NCBI GenBank assembly: GCA_016744795.1
Contig: JADGDR010000008.1
Coordinates: 44,969-108,968 of the forward strand
Reading direction: 5' to 3'
DNA from: Sulfurospirillum sp.
GTDB taxonomy: Bacteria > Campylobacterota > Campylobacteria > Campylobacterales > Sulfurospirillaceae
Length of the DNA stretch: 64,000 bases
Shown here: positions 1-11,584 of the stretch, in pieces
Position numbering within the stretch: the first letter of the stretch is position 1
How the letters are laid out: every line of letters begins with the position of its first letter
Program-made: the position numbers and the translations under genes
Notes under the pieces: model-generated
What the model saw: only the letters and a program-made list of their open reading frames with translations
What the model was told of the DNA's origin: nothing
Databases searched by the model: none

Positions 1-85
1 TTGCGCAAACTGCACTTCCACTTGGTAAGTATCTTAGTTCACAATCTCTTGTTAAATTTCCTACTAAAATTACTTTATTAAACAT
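1..85 (-). CDS. ssb: Single-stranded DNA-binding protein, N-terminus only (truncated by window edge)
   Basis: Reverse strand from 85 reads [28 protein letters not shown], a typical SSB N-terminus, directly after rpsF. Confidence 0.9.
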   Translation of the reverse strand, partial: MFNKVILVGNLTRDCELRYLPSGSAVCA

Positions 86-100
86 ACATGGCTCCTTAGA

Positions 101-595
101 TTAAGCTTCAGTTGTCTCTTGAGTAGCGGCAGGTGCTTCAATAGCAGCTGCTTCTGTAACAACTGTTTCTTCAACAACTGGTGTTTCTTCAACAACTGGT
201 GTTTCTTCAACAACCGGTGTTTCTTCAACAACCGGTGCTTCTGTTTTAGTTTCAGTTTTTGGAGTAAACTTTTCTACTAGTTTATTCCAGTGTCTAATCT
301 CTTTTTGTTTTTCATATTTAACAGTCATAAACTTAATGAAATCTTCACTAATACGAAGGTTACGCTCAACTTCTAAGATAGAATCTGTTGGAGCTTCAAA
401 ATAAAACACACCATAGTGTCCACGTTCAAATTTTTGAACTTGGTAAGCAAGTCTTCTTGTTCCCATATCTTGTAATGCAGCAATTGCTGCGCCATTTTTT
501 TCTAAAATTTCTTTTAGATAGTTAATTTTTGCTTGTAACTCTTCTTCAACCAATGTTGGTTTAAGAACGAAAAGCAATTCATACTTTTTTGTCAT
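101..595 (-). CDS. rpsF: 30S ribosomal protein S6 with acidic repetitive C-terminal extension
   Basis: MTKKYELLFVLKPTL...LGTRRLAYQVQKFERGHYGVFYF is the S6 fold; next to ssb. Confidence 0.95.
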   Translation of the reverse strand: MTKKYELLFVLKPTLVEEELQAKINYLKEILEKNGAAIAALQDMGTRRLAYQVQKFERGHYGVFYFEAPTDSILEVERNLRISEDFIKFMTVKYEKQKEIRHWNKLVEKFTPKTETKTEAPVVEETPVVEETPVVEETPVVEETVVTEAAAIEAPAATQETTEA

Positions 596-671
596 TGTTT
601 CTCCTTATGGATTTGACTCTGTTTGACAGAGCAAGAATAGCACTGCATATGCAGTACGAACGCGGAGTATA

Positions 672-1646
672 TTACAAATATGCTTGCAGTTTGATTAAAG
701 AAGAAATAAGATATGAGTTTTTGTCAATATTTTTTGTTTTTTTTAGAGCCAATTCACTTTTAGCTAAATGTTCGAGTAAGTTTTTATAACTTAGTAGATT
801 TATTTTGATACTTTGGTCTGCCCTTTGTTTTGCTAATTGAGGAGGAAGAGGGTATCCTAGTATTGCTCTAGCATCAAAAGAACCATGCATTTTAATATAC
901 ATATGAAAAAGAAGAAGTTGGCTTAGATAATTTTGTATTGAGTTTATGACCCTAACTTCATCTGCTAATCCACTTTCACAAAGAGTAACAAAAGAGTCTT
1001 TTATATCCTCTTTTTTTAGTAGTTTTTCTACAAAAGTATCAAGTCCTACTGAACCAAGACCATAAACAACTCTATCTATATCTACTGAGTGTATTTCACG
1101 TTCAAATAAAGCGAGTTTTTCAAACTCATTTACACACAAAGAGAGATTTTCCAAGTGTAATAAATATAAATGTTGAAGTGTATATCCATTGATATTTAAT
1201 CCAACTTCTTTTGCCTTTACCTGTAGAAGAGTTAAAGCTTCATTAAGATTTGGTTTGAAAAATCTAACAAAGCTTTTTTTAAATGATTTTGCTATGCTCA
1301 TAGCTTTTTTTGAATCACCAAAATACTGAAAAAGAAAAAAACTGTTGTCACTTTTTTCACAAAGACCTACTAAAACATCTAACTCTTTTTTTGGTATTGC
1401 CTTATCACTTTTTATTATGACAATATTTTGCCCGCCAAAAAGAGATGACTGACTTAGATGATTTTTTGCAGTTATAAAATTATATTCATCATAATGAAGT
1501 AAAAGTTTTTCATCATCAGGTTCACTCCAAGAAGCTATTATCTTTTCAGAAAAATAGTTATTTTGATAGTTACACTCTCCATAAAGAAAGATAGTTTTTT
1601 GTAGCTTATTATTATTTAAAAGATTTTCAAATTCTCTTTTATACAT
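672..1646 (-). CDS. holA: DNA polymerase III delta subunit
   Basis: Epsilonproteobacterial HolA-like sequence (FLYGECNYQ..., C-terminal clamp-loader region); upstream of rpsF. Confidence 0.8.
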   Translation of the reverse strand: MYKREFENLLNNNKLQKTIFLYGECNYQNNYFSEKIIASWSEPDDEKLLLHYDEYNFITAKNHLSQSSLFGGQNIVIIKSDKAIPKKELDVLVGLCEKSDNSFFLFQYFGDSKKAMSIAKSFKKSFVRFFKPNLNEALTLLQVKAKEVGLNINGYTLQHLYLLHLENLSLCVNEFEKLALFEREIHSVDIDRVVYGLGSVGLDTFVEKLLKKEDIKDSFVTLCESGLADEVRVINSIQNYLSQLLLFHMYIKMHGSFDARAILGYPLPPQLAKQRADQSIKINLLSYKNLLEHLAKSELALKKTKNIDKNSYLISSLIKLQAYL

Positions 1647-3579
1647 CTTTACTCACAATTTTAGCATATATTCTACCAGTAGCTATATCTGCTTCAACGA
1701 TTTTGATTATAACTCTCTCAAAAAGTTCTGCTTCATCATCGAGTAAAAATATTCTAGCACCTACTATCTCATCATCAAGTTTTGCTATCGGGTTTTTTGC
1801 TATATCTGTTACTATTGCTTTAACATTTTCTCCAATTCGCTCATTTGCCCATCTTGCAAATTTTCTATCCATATAATCCCAAGCCACTTTGTCACTTTCT
1901 CTTTCAAGATTGCTTATACTTTCACAAAGAGAATCTATATTTTTTAGTAAAAATTCTTTTCTTTTTTTATCTGATTTCAAATCAGCTTTTAGTAGTCTAT
2001 GAAGAGTTAAATCACTATATCTTCGTATAGGAGAAGTAAAGTGAGTATAACTATCAAATCCTAAACCAAAATGACCTTTATTTTGAGGTTCATATACTGC
2101 TTTTTGTTGAGCTCTTATAATGAGTTTATCTACTTCTTCGCGTATATCAATTTCATCTGCTTTTTTTTGAAGATGCTTTATAAGAAGTGGAATTTCTGGA
2201 TTAAATTTTTCATGTATGCCAACATAAGCCAAATCTTCGAGTAGTTTTTCTATTTTTGAAAGACTTGGTTCACCATGAGTTCTAAATATTCCATACTCTA
2301 GTTTTTTTGCTGCGGCTTTATTTGCCAAAAGCATACAGTCTTCTATTAGTGAGTGCGAAGCCGTCTCTTTTTCAATGCGTGTTGATATAAGATTTTGTTT
2401 TTCATCTACAATCATTCTAGTATCTGATGAACGAAATTCAAAAGAGTTTTTTAGTCTTTTGTTTCTAACTTTTTTCATAAATTCATTTAATGGAAGTAGT
2501 GATTTTAATATTTTTTTATCTATTTCATTTTGTTGTGAGAAATCACCTTCTAAAAAGTTATCTATCTCTTCGTAGGTATATCTTCTTTTTGAATGAATTA
2601 CAGCATTTAAAAGTTCTTCTTTTATAGGAGCATAGCTATTTTTATCTAGTGTGATTTTAAAAACAAATGCAAGCCTATCAACATCAGGTTTAAGTGAACA
2701 TATGTTTTCACTTAGTGAGCGTGGAAGCATAGGGATTGATTTATGAGGAAAGTATATGGAAAAAGCTCTTTGTTTTGCTTCTTTATCAATGTGCCCCATA
2801 TCAAAAATATATTCACTAACGTCTGCTATAGCTACATAAAGAGTTGAATTTTCTACATCAAAGTAAACTGCATCATCAAAGTCTTTTGCATCTACTGGGT
2901 CTATGGTACAAAAATCAAGCTGAGTTAAATCTACTCTATCTGGATAAAAAGATTTATCTACATAATTGCCATGAGATGCGGCTTCTAATTCAGCTTTTTC
3001 ACTAAAAGACTCAGTTTTTTCAAAAATAGCCATAGAAATTTTTTCATCTATTGTTGGGTCACTCAAAATTCCTAAAACTTCGACTAGTGTTCCTGTTTCA
3101 TTGTCTATTTTTAGTACAGTTCCATCTGGCAGTTGTTTAAGTGATTTTTGTGTTGCAGTTATGTCTTGAACAAGCGTTGTTTTTACATTTACACCAACTA
3201 CTCTTTTATGCAGAATTTTTGTATAGACTAAGCTTGTTGCATGTTTTCTTTTTGCTATATGTATAACTTTTGCTTTAGGACGACCTTGTTTAGTGTGAAG
3301 TCTTTTTACAATGACTATATCACCTCTCATAGCCCCATTTGTATCGCTTGCTTCAACTAAGAGGTCTTTCATTTGTTTGTTAGCATAAGTTTTAACAAAA
3401 CCTGTTCCACCAAAGGTTATATCTATAGTTCCTGCTCGATATCTTGAATCAAGTGTATATGTTCCTTTGTTAAGTTTGATAGCTTTTAGTCTTACAAGGT
3501 CATTTATGAGGGAGGAAAATTCAGAAGGAATCTCCTCGTTTGCCACACCATGGCTCAGTGCGAGGAGAAGTTCTATCAC
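1639..3579 (-). CDS. rnr: Ribonuclease R family 3'-5' exoribonuclease
   Basis: RNB catalytic motif TIDPVDAKDFDDAVYFD...VAIADVSEYI; FTSPIRRYSDLTLHR. Confidence 0.93.
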   Translation of the reverse strand: MIELLLALSHGVANEEIPSEFSSLINDLVRLKAIKLNKGTYTLDSRYRAGTIDITFGGTGFVKTYANKQMKDLLVEASDTNGAMRGDIVIVKRLHTKQGRPKAKVIHIAKRKHATSLVYTKILHKRVVGVNVKTTLVQDITATQKSLKQLPDGTVLKIDNETGTLVEVLGILSDPTIDEKISMAIFEKTESFSEKAELEAASHGNYVDKSFYPDRVDLTQLDFCTIDPVDAKDFDDAVYFDVENSTLYVAIADVSEYIFDMGHIDKEAKQRAFSIYFPHKSIPMLPRSLSENICSLKPDVDRLAFVFKITLDKNSYAPIKEELLNAVIHSKRRYTYEEIDNFLEGDFSQQNEIDKKILKSLLPLNEFMKKVRNKRLKNSFEFRSSDTRMIVDEKQNLISTRIEKETASHSLIEDCMLLANKAAAKKLEYGIFRTHGEPSLSKIEKLLEDLAYVGIHEKFNPEIPLLIKHLQKKADEIDIREEVDKLIIRAQQKAVYEPQNKGHFGLGFDSYTHFTSPIRRYSDLTLHRLLKADLKSDKKRKEFLLKNIDSLCESISNLERESDKVAWDYMDRKFARWANERIGENVKAIVTDIAKNPIAKLDDEIVGARIFLLDDEAELFERVIIKIVEADIATGRIYAKIVSKDV

Positions 3580-4388
3580 TGTTTAACTTTTTCTATTGCG
3601 TTTAAAAATACTTCTTGGTTTAAATTATTTGAAGCGAGCATCTCTAAAGATGAAGATATATCTTTATCTTCAAATTGTCCAAATATATTGATACACTTTT
3701 TAATGATTAAAAGCGTTGTCGCATAAGGTCGTATATGCTCATCTGCATTTAGCGGTGAATTTGAGTATCTTATTGTATCTACAAGTTCTGGTTCTAAATT
3801 CCATTGCTCAAATATCTTAGCTGTAATTTCTTCATTAGAAAACCCAACTGCCTCATTTTCTAATGCTGAAAGTTCTGAAGGTGTATTTATTTTTTTAAGA
3901 CCTATTAAAAAATCTTCATTTTTATTTTGCTCTATGAGTTCATTTGCTATGATTATTTTACCAACTTCCATCATAAAAGAGGCGGGTAGAAGAATGTCTA
4001 ACATCTGTGTATCTACTTTTGAAAACCAGTTAAAAGTTAAGGCACTTTGAGCAACACTTATTTCTAAAAATTTAGCATTTGTTAAATCATAAGGAGATAG
4101 GTTTATTTTGATGTTTTGTTTAATAGCACTAGAGAGTGCAAAACCTCTGATAGTTGCCATACCAAATAAAGAGATAGCATGAGAAATATTTTTTATCTCA
4201 CGACTAAATCCATATAGAGGTGAATTTGAGGATTTAAGTATGTTTGCTGTGAGCATAGGGTCACCCTCTACGACTTTAACTAAGTCATTTAGTGAACTAT
4301 TTTTATCTGTGCATATTCTTTGTATTTTCATGATTGTGTCATCAAGTGGTGGAAGTGCTTTTATTTTCTTAAGTATGTTGCTATCCAT
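3576..4388 (-). CDS. HDOD domain-containing protein
   Basis: LPPLDDTIMKIQRICTD...DPMLTANILKSSNSPLYGFSREIKNISHAISLFG is an HDOD signature. Confidence 0.88.
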   Translation of the reverse strand: MDSNILKKIKALPPLDDTIMKIQRICTDKNSSLNDLVKVVEGDPMLTANILKSSNSPLYGFSREIKNISHAISLFGMATIRGFALSSAIKQNIKINLSPYDLTNAKFLEISVAQSALTFNWFSKVDTQMLDILLPASFMMEVGKIIIANELIEQNKNEDFLIGLKKINTPSELSALENEAVGFSNEEITAKIFEQWNLEPELVDTIRYSNSPLNADEHIRPYATTLLIIKKCINIFGQFEDKDISSSLEMLASNNLNQEVFLNAIEKVKQ

Positions 4389-4518
4389 AAGTGTTCCCTA
4401 ATTTGTTATTTAGCCTATTTTACCTATTGTTAGTTTATAGTTTCCTTTACATGTAAGGGTGAGAAATATTATTCTAAGTATGATTTAGTTAAAATAACGT
4501 AAATTAATAAAAGGGTAA

Positions 4519-5544
<1,026 letters not shown>

Positions 5545-5549
5545 AAACC

Positions 5550-5581
5550 TTTACATGTAGGGAATCTTCTCTACATGTAAA
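5550..5581. terminator. Hairpin from two inverted TTTACATGTAG copies between ilvC and minD
   Basis: TTTACATGTAG (5550-5560), 10-nt loop, CTACATGTAAA (5571-5581); perfect 11-bp arms. Confidence 0.55.
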
Positions 5582-5601
5582 CCTATAAAGCGGAGAATAA
5601 C

Positions 5602-6411
5602 TTGGGAACAATCATAACTGTAACATCTGGAAAAGGCGGTGTTGGAAAGTCAACTACAACAGCAAATCTAGCAGTAGGGCTTGCTAATCTTGGTAAAAAA
5701 GTAGTAGCAATAGATTTTGATATTGGGTTAAGAAACCTTGATATGATTTTAGGGCTTGAAAACCGTATTGTTTATGATGTTGTTGATGTTATGGAAGAAC
5801 GTTGTAACCTTTCTCAAGCACTTATTAACGATAAAAAAGCAAAAAACCTTTATTTCTTACCCGCGAGTCAAACAAAAGATAAAGACGTACTAGAACGTGA
5901 TAAAGTAAAAAAACTTCTTCTTTCACTTAAAAAACAGTTCGATATTGTTTTACTAGATTCTCCTGCTGGAATAGAGAGTGGTTTTGAACACTCAATATTT
6001 TTAGCTGATAGAGCCTTAATAGTCTCTACCCCTGATGTTAGTTCAGTTCGTGATGCTGATCGTGTTATAGGCATTATAGATGCCAAAAGTGAAAAAGCAA
6101 AAAATGGAGAAGAGGTAGAAAAACACGTTATTATTAACCGTATTAAACCAGAAATGGTTGAAGCTGGTAATATGCTTAGTACAGAAGATGTTCTTAGTAT
6201 TTTAGCATTACCACTTATAGGCGTTGTTCCTGATGATGAAGACATAATTGGTTCAACTAATATGGGTGATCCTATCATAAATAAAGAAAAATCAATTTCA
6301 GCAGAGAGTTACAGAAGAATTTCAAGAAGAGTTTTAGGCGAAGAGATAGAGTTTTTGGATTTGAAAGCTAAAAAGGGATTTTTTAAAGCCATAAAAAGTA
6401 TTTTCAAATGA
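5602..6411 (+). CDS. minD: Septum site-determining ATPase MinD
   Basis: [23 protein letters not shown]...[26 protein letters not shown]; followed by minE. TTG start. Confidence 0.95.
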   Translation: MGTIITVTSGKGGVGKSTTTANLAVGLANLGKKVVAIDFDIGLRNLDMILGLENRIVYDVVDVMEERCNLSQALINDKKAKNLYFLPASQTKDKDVLERDKVKKLLLSLKKQFDIVLLDSPAGIESGFEHSIFLADRALIVSTPDVSSVRDADRVIGIIDAKSEKAKNGEEVEKHVIINRIKPEMVEAGNMLSTEDVLSILALPLIGVVPDDEDIIGSTNMGDPIINKEKSISAESYRRISRRVLGEEIEFLDLKAKKGFFKAIKSIFK

Positions 6412-6650
6412 GTTTCTTAAGTAGTATATTTGGAAATAAAAAGAGTAGCGCTAGTGTTGCAAAAGATAGACTTACTATCATGTTAGCCCATGAAAGAGTA
6501 AACTGCAAACTTCCATATTTAGATGATTTAAGAAATGATTTGATAGAAGTTATAAAAAAGTATACTTCAGTTGATGATGTAAAGATAAGTTCACAAAATA
6601 ATCAAAATATAGAAATGCTTGAAATTGAGATAATTCTTGGCAAAAAATAG
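6408..6650 (+). CDS. minE: Cell division topological specificity factor MinE
   Basis: Small ORF overlapping the minD end; [34 protein letters not shown]. Confidence 0.92.
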   Translation: MSFLSSIFGNKKSSASVAKDRLTIMLAHERVNCKLPYLDDLRNDLIEVIKKYTSVDDVKISSQNNQNIEMLEIEIILGKK

Positions 6651-7686
6651 CAGAAAAAAGAAAAAAAGTAGTAAAATAAATACTTTTTTTTCTAAGAAAA
6701 AGATAGCGCTTGTTTTATTGGCTTGTTTTAGTGCTTTTGCTATAGTTTATGGAGTTAACTATTTTCAGTTAATACAATCTAAAAGTGTGAATGAAAAATC
6801 AACAGAACTCTTGATGGACAAGATGCAAAAAATGCTTGATGATGAGAAAAAAAGGTTAGATTCTATTCCTAAGTACGAAAAAGAAAAAAAGCTTAAAAAA
6901 CTACCTCCTGTTGCAATCATAAAACCTAAAGAGATTGAAAAAGAGACTCATCTTTCAGAGATAAAAGATTATAAAAAAAGCTTGGAAGCAGAAGCTAAAA
7001 AACCAAAGAAACCTTTACATGTAGAGAAAAAAGTTATCTACAGTGGTAAGCCAAAACTTGCTATTATTATAGATGATGTTGCATATGTACATCAAACTAG
7101 ACTTATTAAACAAATTCCTTTTAAAGTTAGTCCATCATTTTTTCCACCTACAAAAAGGCACCCTGATACCATAAATCTTTCAAAAGATTTTAAATTTGCT
7201 ATGATTCATCTCCCTGCTGAAGCTTTGAGTTATGGAAAACCTGAACCACAAACTCTTAGAGTTGCTGATTCAGTGATTGAGATGCGAAAGAGAATTAAAC
7301 AAATCAAAAAATGGTTCCCAACAATAAAATATTATAATAACCATACAGGAAGTAAGTTCACTTCAGATTATGAAGCTATGGACCGACTTATGAGAATTAT
7401 GAGAGATGAAAAATTACACTTTGTAGACAGTCGAACAACGGCAAGAACAAAAGCTCCTGAATTGGCTAAAAAATATGGTTTAAAACTTTACTCTAGAGAT
7501 ATTTTTATAGATAATGATATAGATAAAAAACTAATTAAAAAGCAGTTAAAAAAAGCTGTAGCAATAGCTAAAAAAAGAGGCTATGCAGTTGCTATAGGGC
7601 ATCCTCACGAAAACACGCTCAGAGTACTTATTGGTGCAAAAGATATGCTAAAAGATGTTGATTTAGTTTATTTAAAAGACTTATAA
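6637..7686 (+). CDS. Divergent polysaccharide deacetylase (YibQ-like) with N-terminal membrane anchor
   Basis: KLAIIIDDVAY...FKFAMIHLPAEALSYGKPEPQTLRV...KYYNNHTGSKFTSD...FVDSRTTA. Confidence 0.85.
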   Translation: MAKNSRKKKKSSKINTFFSKKKIALVLLACFSAFAIVYGVNYFQLIQSKSVNEKSTELLMDKMQKMLDDEKKRLDSIPKYEKEKKLKKLPPVAIIKPKEIEKETHLSEIKDYKKSLEAEAKKPKKPLHVEKKVIYSGKPKLAIIIDDVAYVHQTRLIKQIPFKVSPSFFPPTKRHPDTINLSKDFKFAMIHLPAEALSYGKPEPQTLRVADSVIEMRKRIKQIKKWFPTIKYYNNHTGSKFTSDYEAMDRLMRIMRDEKLHFVDSRTTARTKAPELAKKYGLKLYSRDIFIDNDIDKKLIKKQLKKAVAIAKKRGYAVAIGHPHENTLRVLIGAKDMLKDVDLVYLKDL

Positions 7687-8456
7687 TGATAAATGAAGTT
7701 CAATTTCATATAAATGAGTTGGACTTTATGAAAAAATATCCTAAAGAGCTTTTTTATATGGGTAATATAGAAGTTCTTAAAAGAAAAAAAATCTCTATTA
7801 TTGGAACACGTAGACCATCTTCTTATACTAAGTTTCAAACAGCAAAAATTTCATCTGAACTCTCAAAACGAGGAGTTTGTGTTGTAAGTGGTGCTGCTAT
7901 GGGAGTGGACTCTATAGCTCATAAAAATGCAGGATCAAAAAACACTATAGCTGTTATGGCAAATGGACTTGATATAAGATATCCAAATATAAATAAATCT
8001 ATTATAACAAGCATAGAAGAAGAGGGTTTAACACTCAGCCAGTTTAAAGCTGGATTTAGAGCAACTTCTTGGAGTTTTGTAGTTCGTAATGAAATAGTAG
8101 TCTCTTTAGGCGATATTCTTATAGTTTCAGAGGCAGATTTAAAAAGCGGAAGTATGCGTAGTGTTGAATATGCTTTAAAAATGCAAAAAAAAATATATGT
8201 TTTACCTCATAGATTAGGTGAAAGTGAAGGAACAAACTATCTTTTAAAAAATTCTTTAGCAACTGCAATTTATGATGTAGATGAGTTTGTATCTCAGTTT
8301 GGTTCTATATGTAAACACAATTATGATGGTTTTTTAGAGTTTTGTAAAACAAATCCAACTTATGAAGATGGTATCAAAAAGTTTGGTGATAAAGTCTTTG
8401 AAAATGAGTTAAATGGTAAAATTTCTGTTATAAACAACATTATATCGGTTAATTAA
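7686..8456 (+). CDS. dprA: DNA-processing protein DprA
   Basis: KKISIIGTRRPSSYTK...VVSGAAMGVDSIAHKNA...TIAVMANGLDIRYP is a DprA Rossmann-like fold. Confidence 0.9.
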   Translation: MINEVQFHINELDFMKKYPKELFYMGNIEVLKRKKISIIGTRRPSSYTKFQTAKISSELSKRGVCVVSGAAMGVDSIAHKNAGSKNTIAVMANGLDIRYPNINKSIITSIEEEGLTLSQFKAGFRATSWSFVVRNEIVVSLGDILIVSEADLKSGSMRSVEYALKMQKKIYVLPHRLGESEGTNYLLKNSLATAIYDVDEFVSQFGSICKHNYDGFLEFCKTNPTYEDGIKKFGDKVFENELNGKISVINNIISVN

Positions 8457-8513
8457 GCATGAATTACTCTTAATTGGATTAGAATCTAAAATATTAAAGA
8501 TAAGGAGGCGAAG

Positions 8514-10394
8514 GTGAGTTTTAAAAATAAAATAGGATTGGTTGTTTCAGTTATAGTCTTTTTAGGGCTGAGTATGTTTGGTATTTTTAGTTATGTTGAT
8601 ACTAAAAAGAGTAGCGTTCTTCAAGTTCAAGCTACACTACTTTCAAAAGCGGAAGGTTTAACAAACTATATAGATTTATGGCTTAGAAATAAAAAAAATA
8701 CAGTTGCCAATACAGCTGAAATCTTTAAATATTCAGAAGATTCTTGGGAAGGAGAATTAGTTCCTAAACTTAAGAAATATGCAGATAGAATTGGTGCAAT
8801 TGAAGCGTATATTGCTTTTAAAGATGGAAGGATTATTCTTGCTACAGGAACTAAGTTACCTGATGGGTATGACCCAAGAAAAAGGCCTTGGTATATTAAG
8901 GCTAAAAAAGATAAAAAAATGGGTATTACAGATGCCTACATTGATGCTTTTACGAAAAAATATATTGTAACAATTATGGCTCCAGTTTTTTATGATTCTG
9001 ATTTTATTGGTGTTTATGGTGTTGATTTAGCATTAGATGATTTATTAAAAGAGATTGATAGTGTAAAATTTGATGGTGGATATGGTATTCTTTTAGATGG
9101 TAAAAATAGATTTATTGCACATCCCGAAAAAACATTGTTAGGAAAAGATTTATCAAAAGTTATGCCAACAATGGCTAGTGCTTTAAAAAGCCCAAAAGGT
9201 TCTTTTATAGAGTATACATATAAGGGAAAAGAAAAACTTTTTGCATATTTTGTTTCAAAGGAGAGTGGTTGGACTCCAGGTATTACATTTGATAAAAAAA
9301 CTGCTTATGCCTTTTTAAATAAACAAGCAATGGGTCTTTTTTTGTTAGGATTAATTATTTTGGCAATTACTTTATTAGTAGTTGTTTTTGGAACAAGAAT
9401 TTTAATGAGACCTCTTGATAATCTTAATGAATTGGTAAAAGGTATGGCTGGAAGTGAAGGGGATTTACGCCAACGTCTTGAAGTAAAATCAAATGATGAA
9501 TTTGGAGAAGTCTCAAAAAATATAAATCTTTTTATAGAAAAACTTCATAAGATAGTCAAAGTTTCAAAAGGTATAAGTGCTGAAAATTCAGCTATCTCAG
9601 AAGAGCTTTCTCAAACAGCGGCAGAAGTTGGCAAAAATGTAGAACAAGAATCAGCAATAGTTACCAACACAAGAACTACAGGTATGGAGTTAAGCTCTTA
9701 TCTTGATGGTGCAGTTGAAAAAGCAAAATTATCTCTAGTTGAGCTCGAAAATACTTTTAGTAGCGTAAATAATGTAAAAACTAAAGTAGAAGAGTTAGAA
9801 AACACTATGCAAGGAACTTCTCAAAAAGAACAAGATTTAGCAGAAAAACTCAATCAGGTAAGCCAAAATACAAATGAAGTTAAAGAGGTCCTTAATATTA
9901 TCAAAGATATTGCAGACCAGACAAATCTTCTTGCCTTAAATGCTGCAATAGAAGCAGCACGTGCAGGAGAACAGGGACGAGGTTTTGCAGTTGTTGCTGA
10001 TGAAGTACGAAAATTGGCGGAGAGAACACAAAAGTCTCTTGTTGAAATTGATGCTACTATAAATATAGTAGTTCAATCAATTATGGAGGCAAATAGTGAG
10101 ATTTCAGAAAATGCGAAAGATGTTCATGATTTGGCTGATGTTTCTGTAGAACTACAAAATCAGATGGTTGAGATTTCAAATGTAATCAATCAAACTATAA
10201 GTGATGCTAGTAAAACAGTAGATGATTTTTCTGATACATCTAAAAAAGTACAAGATATAGTTAACGAAGTAGATGCGGTGAATGATATTTCTGCAAGTAA
10301 TGTAGAGAGTGTTGAAAATGTTTCAACTGCTTCAGGACATCTACACTCAATGACAGAGAAGTTAAATAATGAATTGGGGAAATTTAAATCATAA
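8514..10394 (+). CDS. Methyl-accepting chemotaxis protein with Cache-type sensor, HAMP and signalling domain
   Basis: Two TM segments; RPWYIKAKK Cache motif; [48 protein letters not shown] start. Confidence 0.95.
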   Translation: MSFKNKIGLVVSVIVFLGLSMFGIFSYVDTKKSSVLQVQATLLSKAEGLTNYIDLWLRNKKNTVANTAEIFKYSEDSWEGELVPKLKKYADRIGAIEAYIAFKDGRIILATGTKLPDGYDPRKRPWYIKAKKDKKMGITDAYIDAFTKKYIVTIMAPVFYDSDFIGVYGVDLALDDLLKEIDSVKFDGGYGILLDGKNRFIAHPEKTLLGKDLSKVMPTMASALKSPKGSFIEYTYKGKEKLFAYFVSKESGWTPGITFDKKTAYAFLNKQAMGLFLLGLIILAITLLVVVFGTRILMRPLDNLNELVKGMAGSEGDLRQRLEVKSNDEFGEVSKNINLFIEKLHKIVKVSKGISAENSAISEELSQTAAEVGKNVEQESAIVTNTRTTGMELSSYLDGAVEKAKLSLVELENTFSSVNNVKTKVEELENTMQGTSQKEQDLAEKLNQVSQNTNEVKEVLNIIKDIADQTNLLALNAAIEAARAGEQGRGFAVVADEVRKLAERTQKSLVEIDATINIVVQSIMEANSEISENAKDVHDLADVSVELQNQMVEISNVINQTISDASKTVDDFSDTSKKVQDIVNEVDAVNDISASNVESVENVSTASGHLHSMTEKLNNELGKFKS

Positions 10395-10476
10395 AATTGA
10401 TATAGAACATTTCATTGTAATTAAAAGGTAATTTTTTTAATGTAGTATTAAAAAGAAAAAATTTAAGGAGAAAAAT

Positions 10477-11538
10477 ATGAAAAAACTAGCTATTATATCT
10501 GTAGCTGCGGTTACGTTACTGTCATCAACACTTTTTAGTGCTGAAACTCTAAAAATATTGACATGGAAAGGTTATGCTCCAAAAGCATTAGTGGAAAAGT
10601 TTGAAAAACAAACAGGCATAAAAGTAGAACTTACTTATTCAAATAACGAAGAGATGATTTCAAAACTTCGTGCAACTAGAGGTGCTGGTTTTGATTTAGC
10701 ACAACCAAGCCAAGACAGAATAAGTTCAGTTCAAGCAAAATATAAAATTTACAAAGCATTAGATTACTCAAAAATCAATTCTTCTCAAGTAATAACTTCA
10801 ATGCTTGAGGCAGTTAAGAAAAATACAAAAGTAGGTAATGAATCATTTGCGGTTCCTTTTTGTTATGGTACTTCTGGTTTGATTGTTAATACAAAACTGG
10901 CTCCCAATGTAAAAGATTATAGTGATTTACTTAATCCTTCTTATAAGGGTAAAATTTCTTATAGGCTTAAGCGTCCCACTCTTATAGCTATTGCTTTTTC
11001 AAAGGGTGATGATCCATTTGCAAAGTATGGTGATGTAAAAGCATATAAAAAGCTTATGGATGGAGTAGCTAAAGATTTAAAAAAAGCTAAACCTTATGTT
11101 AAGAATTATTGGGCAAATGGAGATGCACTTTTAGGTATGATTAGAAGTGGAGAAGTTACTGTAGCTATGGGTTGGGATAATGGTGGTTGGAAACTTCATA
11201 AAGAAAATCCAGATTTAGATTTTATTGCACCAAAAAGTGGAGCATTGGGTTGGATTGATACTTTTGCCATTCCTTCAAAAGCTAAGAATGTAGAGGGCGC
11301 TTATAAGTGGATTAATTTTATATTAAAACCTGAAAATGCTGCATATTTTACAAATGATAGTGGTTATGGTACTGCTTCAAATGGTGCAATTGCACTTTTA
11401 GATGCTGAGAAAAAAGCTGATTTTCAAAGAAGTTTTTCCAAAGCAGATATAGATAACATTAAATGGTATCCACCAGTTCCAGCAAAGTTAGAGAAAATAG
11501 AAGGTAAGATTTTAGATAAGATAAAATCAGCAAGATAA
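10477..11538 (+). CDS. potD: PotD/PotF-family ABC transporter substrate-binding protein
   Basis: Signal peptide; LKILTWKGYAPKALVEKFEKQTGIKVELTYSNNEEM; followed by potA/B/C-like genes. Confidence 0.85.
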   Translation: MKKLAIISVAAVTLLSSTLFSAETLKILTWKGYAPKALVEKFEKQTGIKVELTYSNNEEMISKLRATRGAGFDLAQPSQDRISSVQAKYKIYKALDYSKINSSQVITSMLEAVKKNTKVGNESFAVPFCYGTSGLIVNTKLAPNVKDYSDLLNPSYKGKISYRLKRPTLIAIAFSKGDDPFAKYGDVKAYKKLMDGVAKDLKKAKPYVKNYWANGDALLGMIRSGEVTVAMGWDNGGWKLHKENPDLDFIAPKSGALGWIDTFAIPSKAKNVEGAYKWINFILKPENAAYFTNDSGYGTASNGAIALLDAEKKADFQRSFSKADIDNIKWYPPVPAKLEKIEGKILDKIKSAR

Positions 11539-11544
11539 TTTATG

Positions 11545-11570
11545 CAAAAGGAGGATTATTCCTCCTTTTG
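11545..11570 (+). terminator. Strong hairpin between potD and potA (partial terminator or mRNA stabiliser)
   Basis: CAAAAGGAGGA-TTAT-TCCTCCTTTTG, perfect 11-bp stem with 4-nt loop. Confidence 0.75.
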
Positions 11571-11584
11571 TTTCAAGGGAAAAG

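Noticed and set aside
589-789. 66-aa plus-strand ORF between rpsF and holA
   Set aside because: Overlaps the end of holA and lacks domain or conservation cues.
5868-6278. 136-aa ORF antisense to minD
   Set aside because: Fully inside minD; no recognisable domain.
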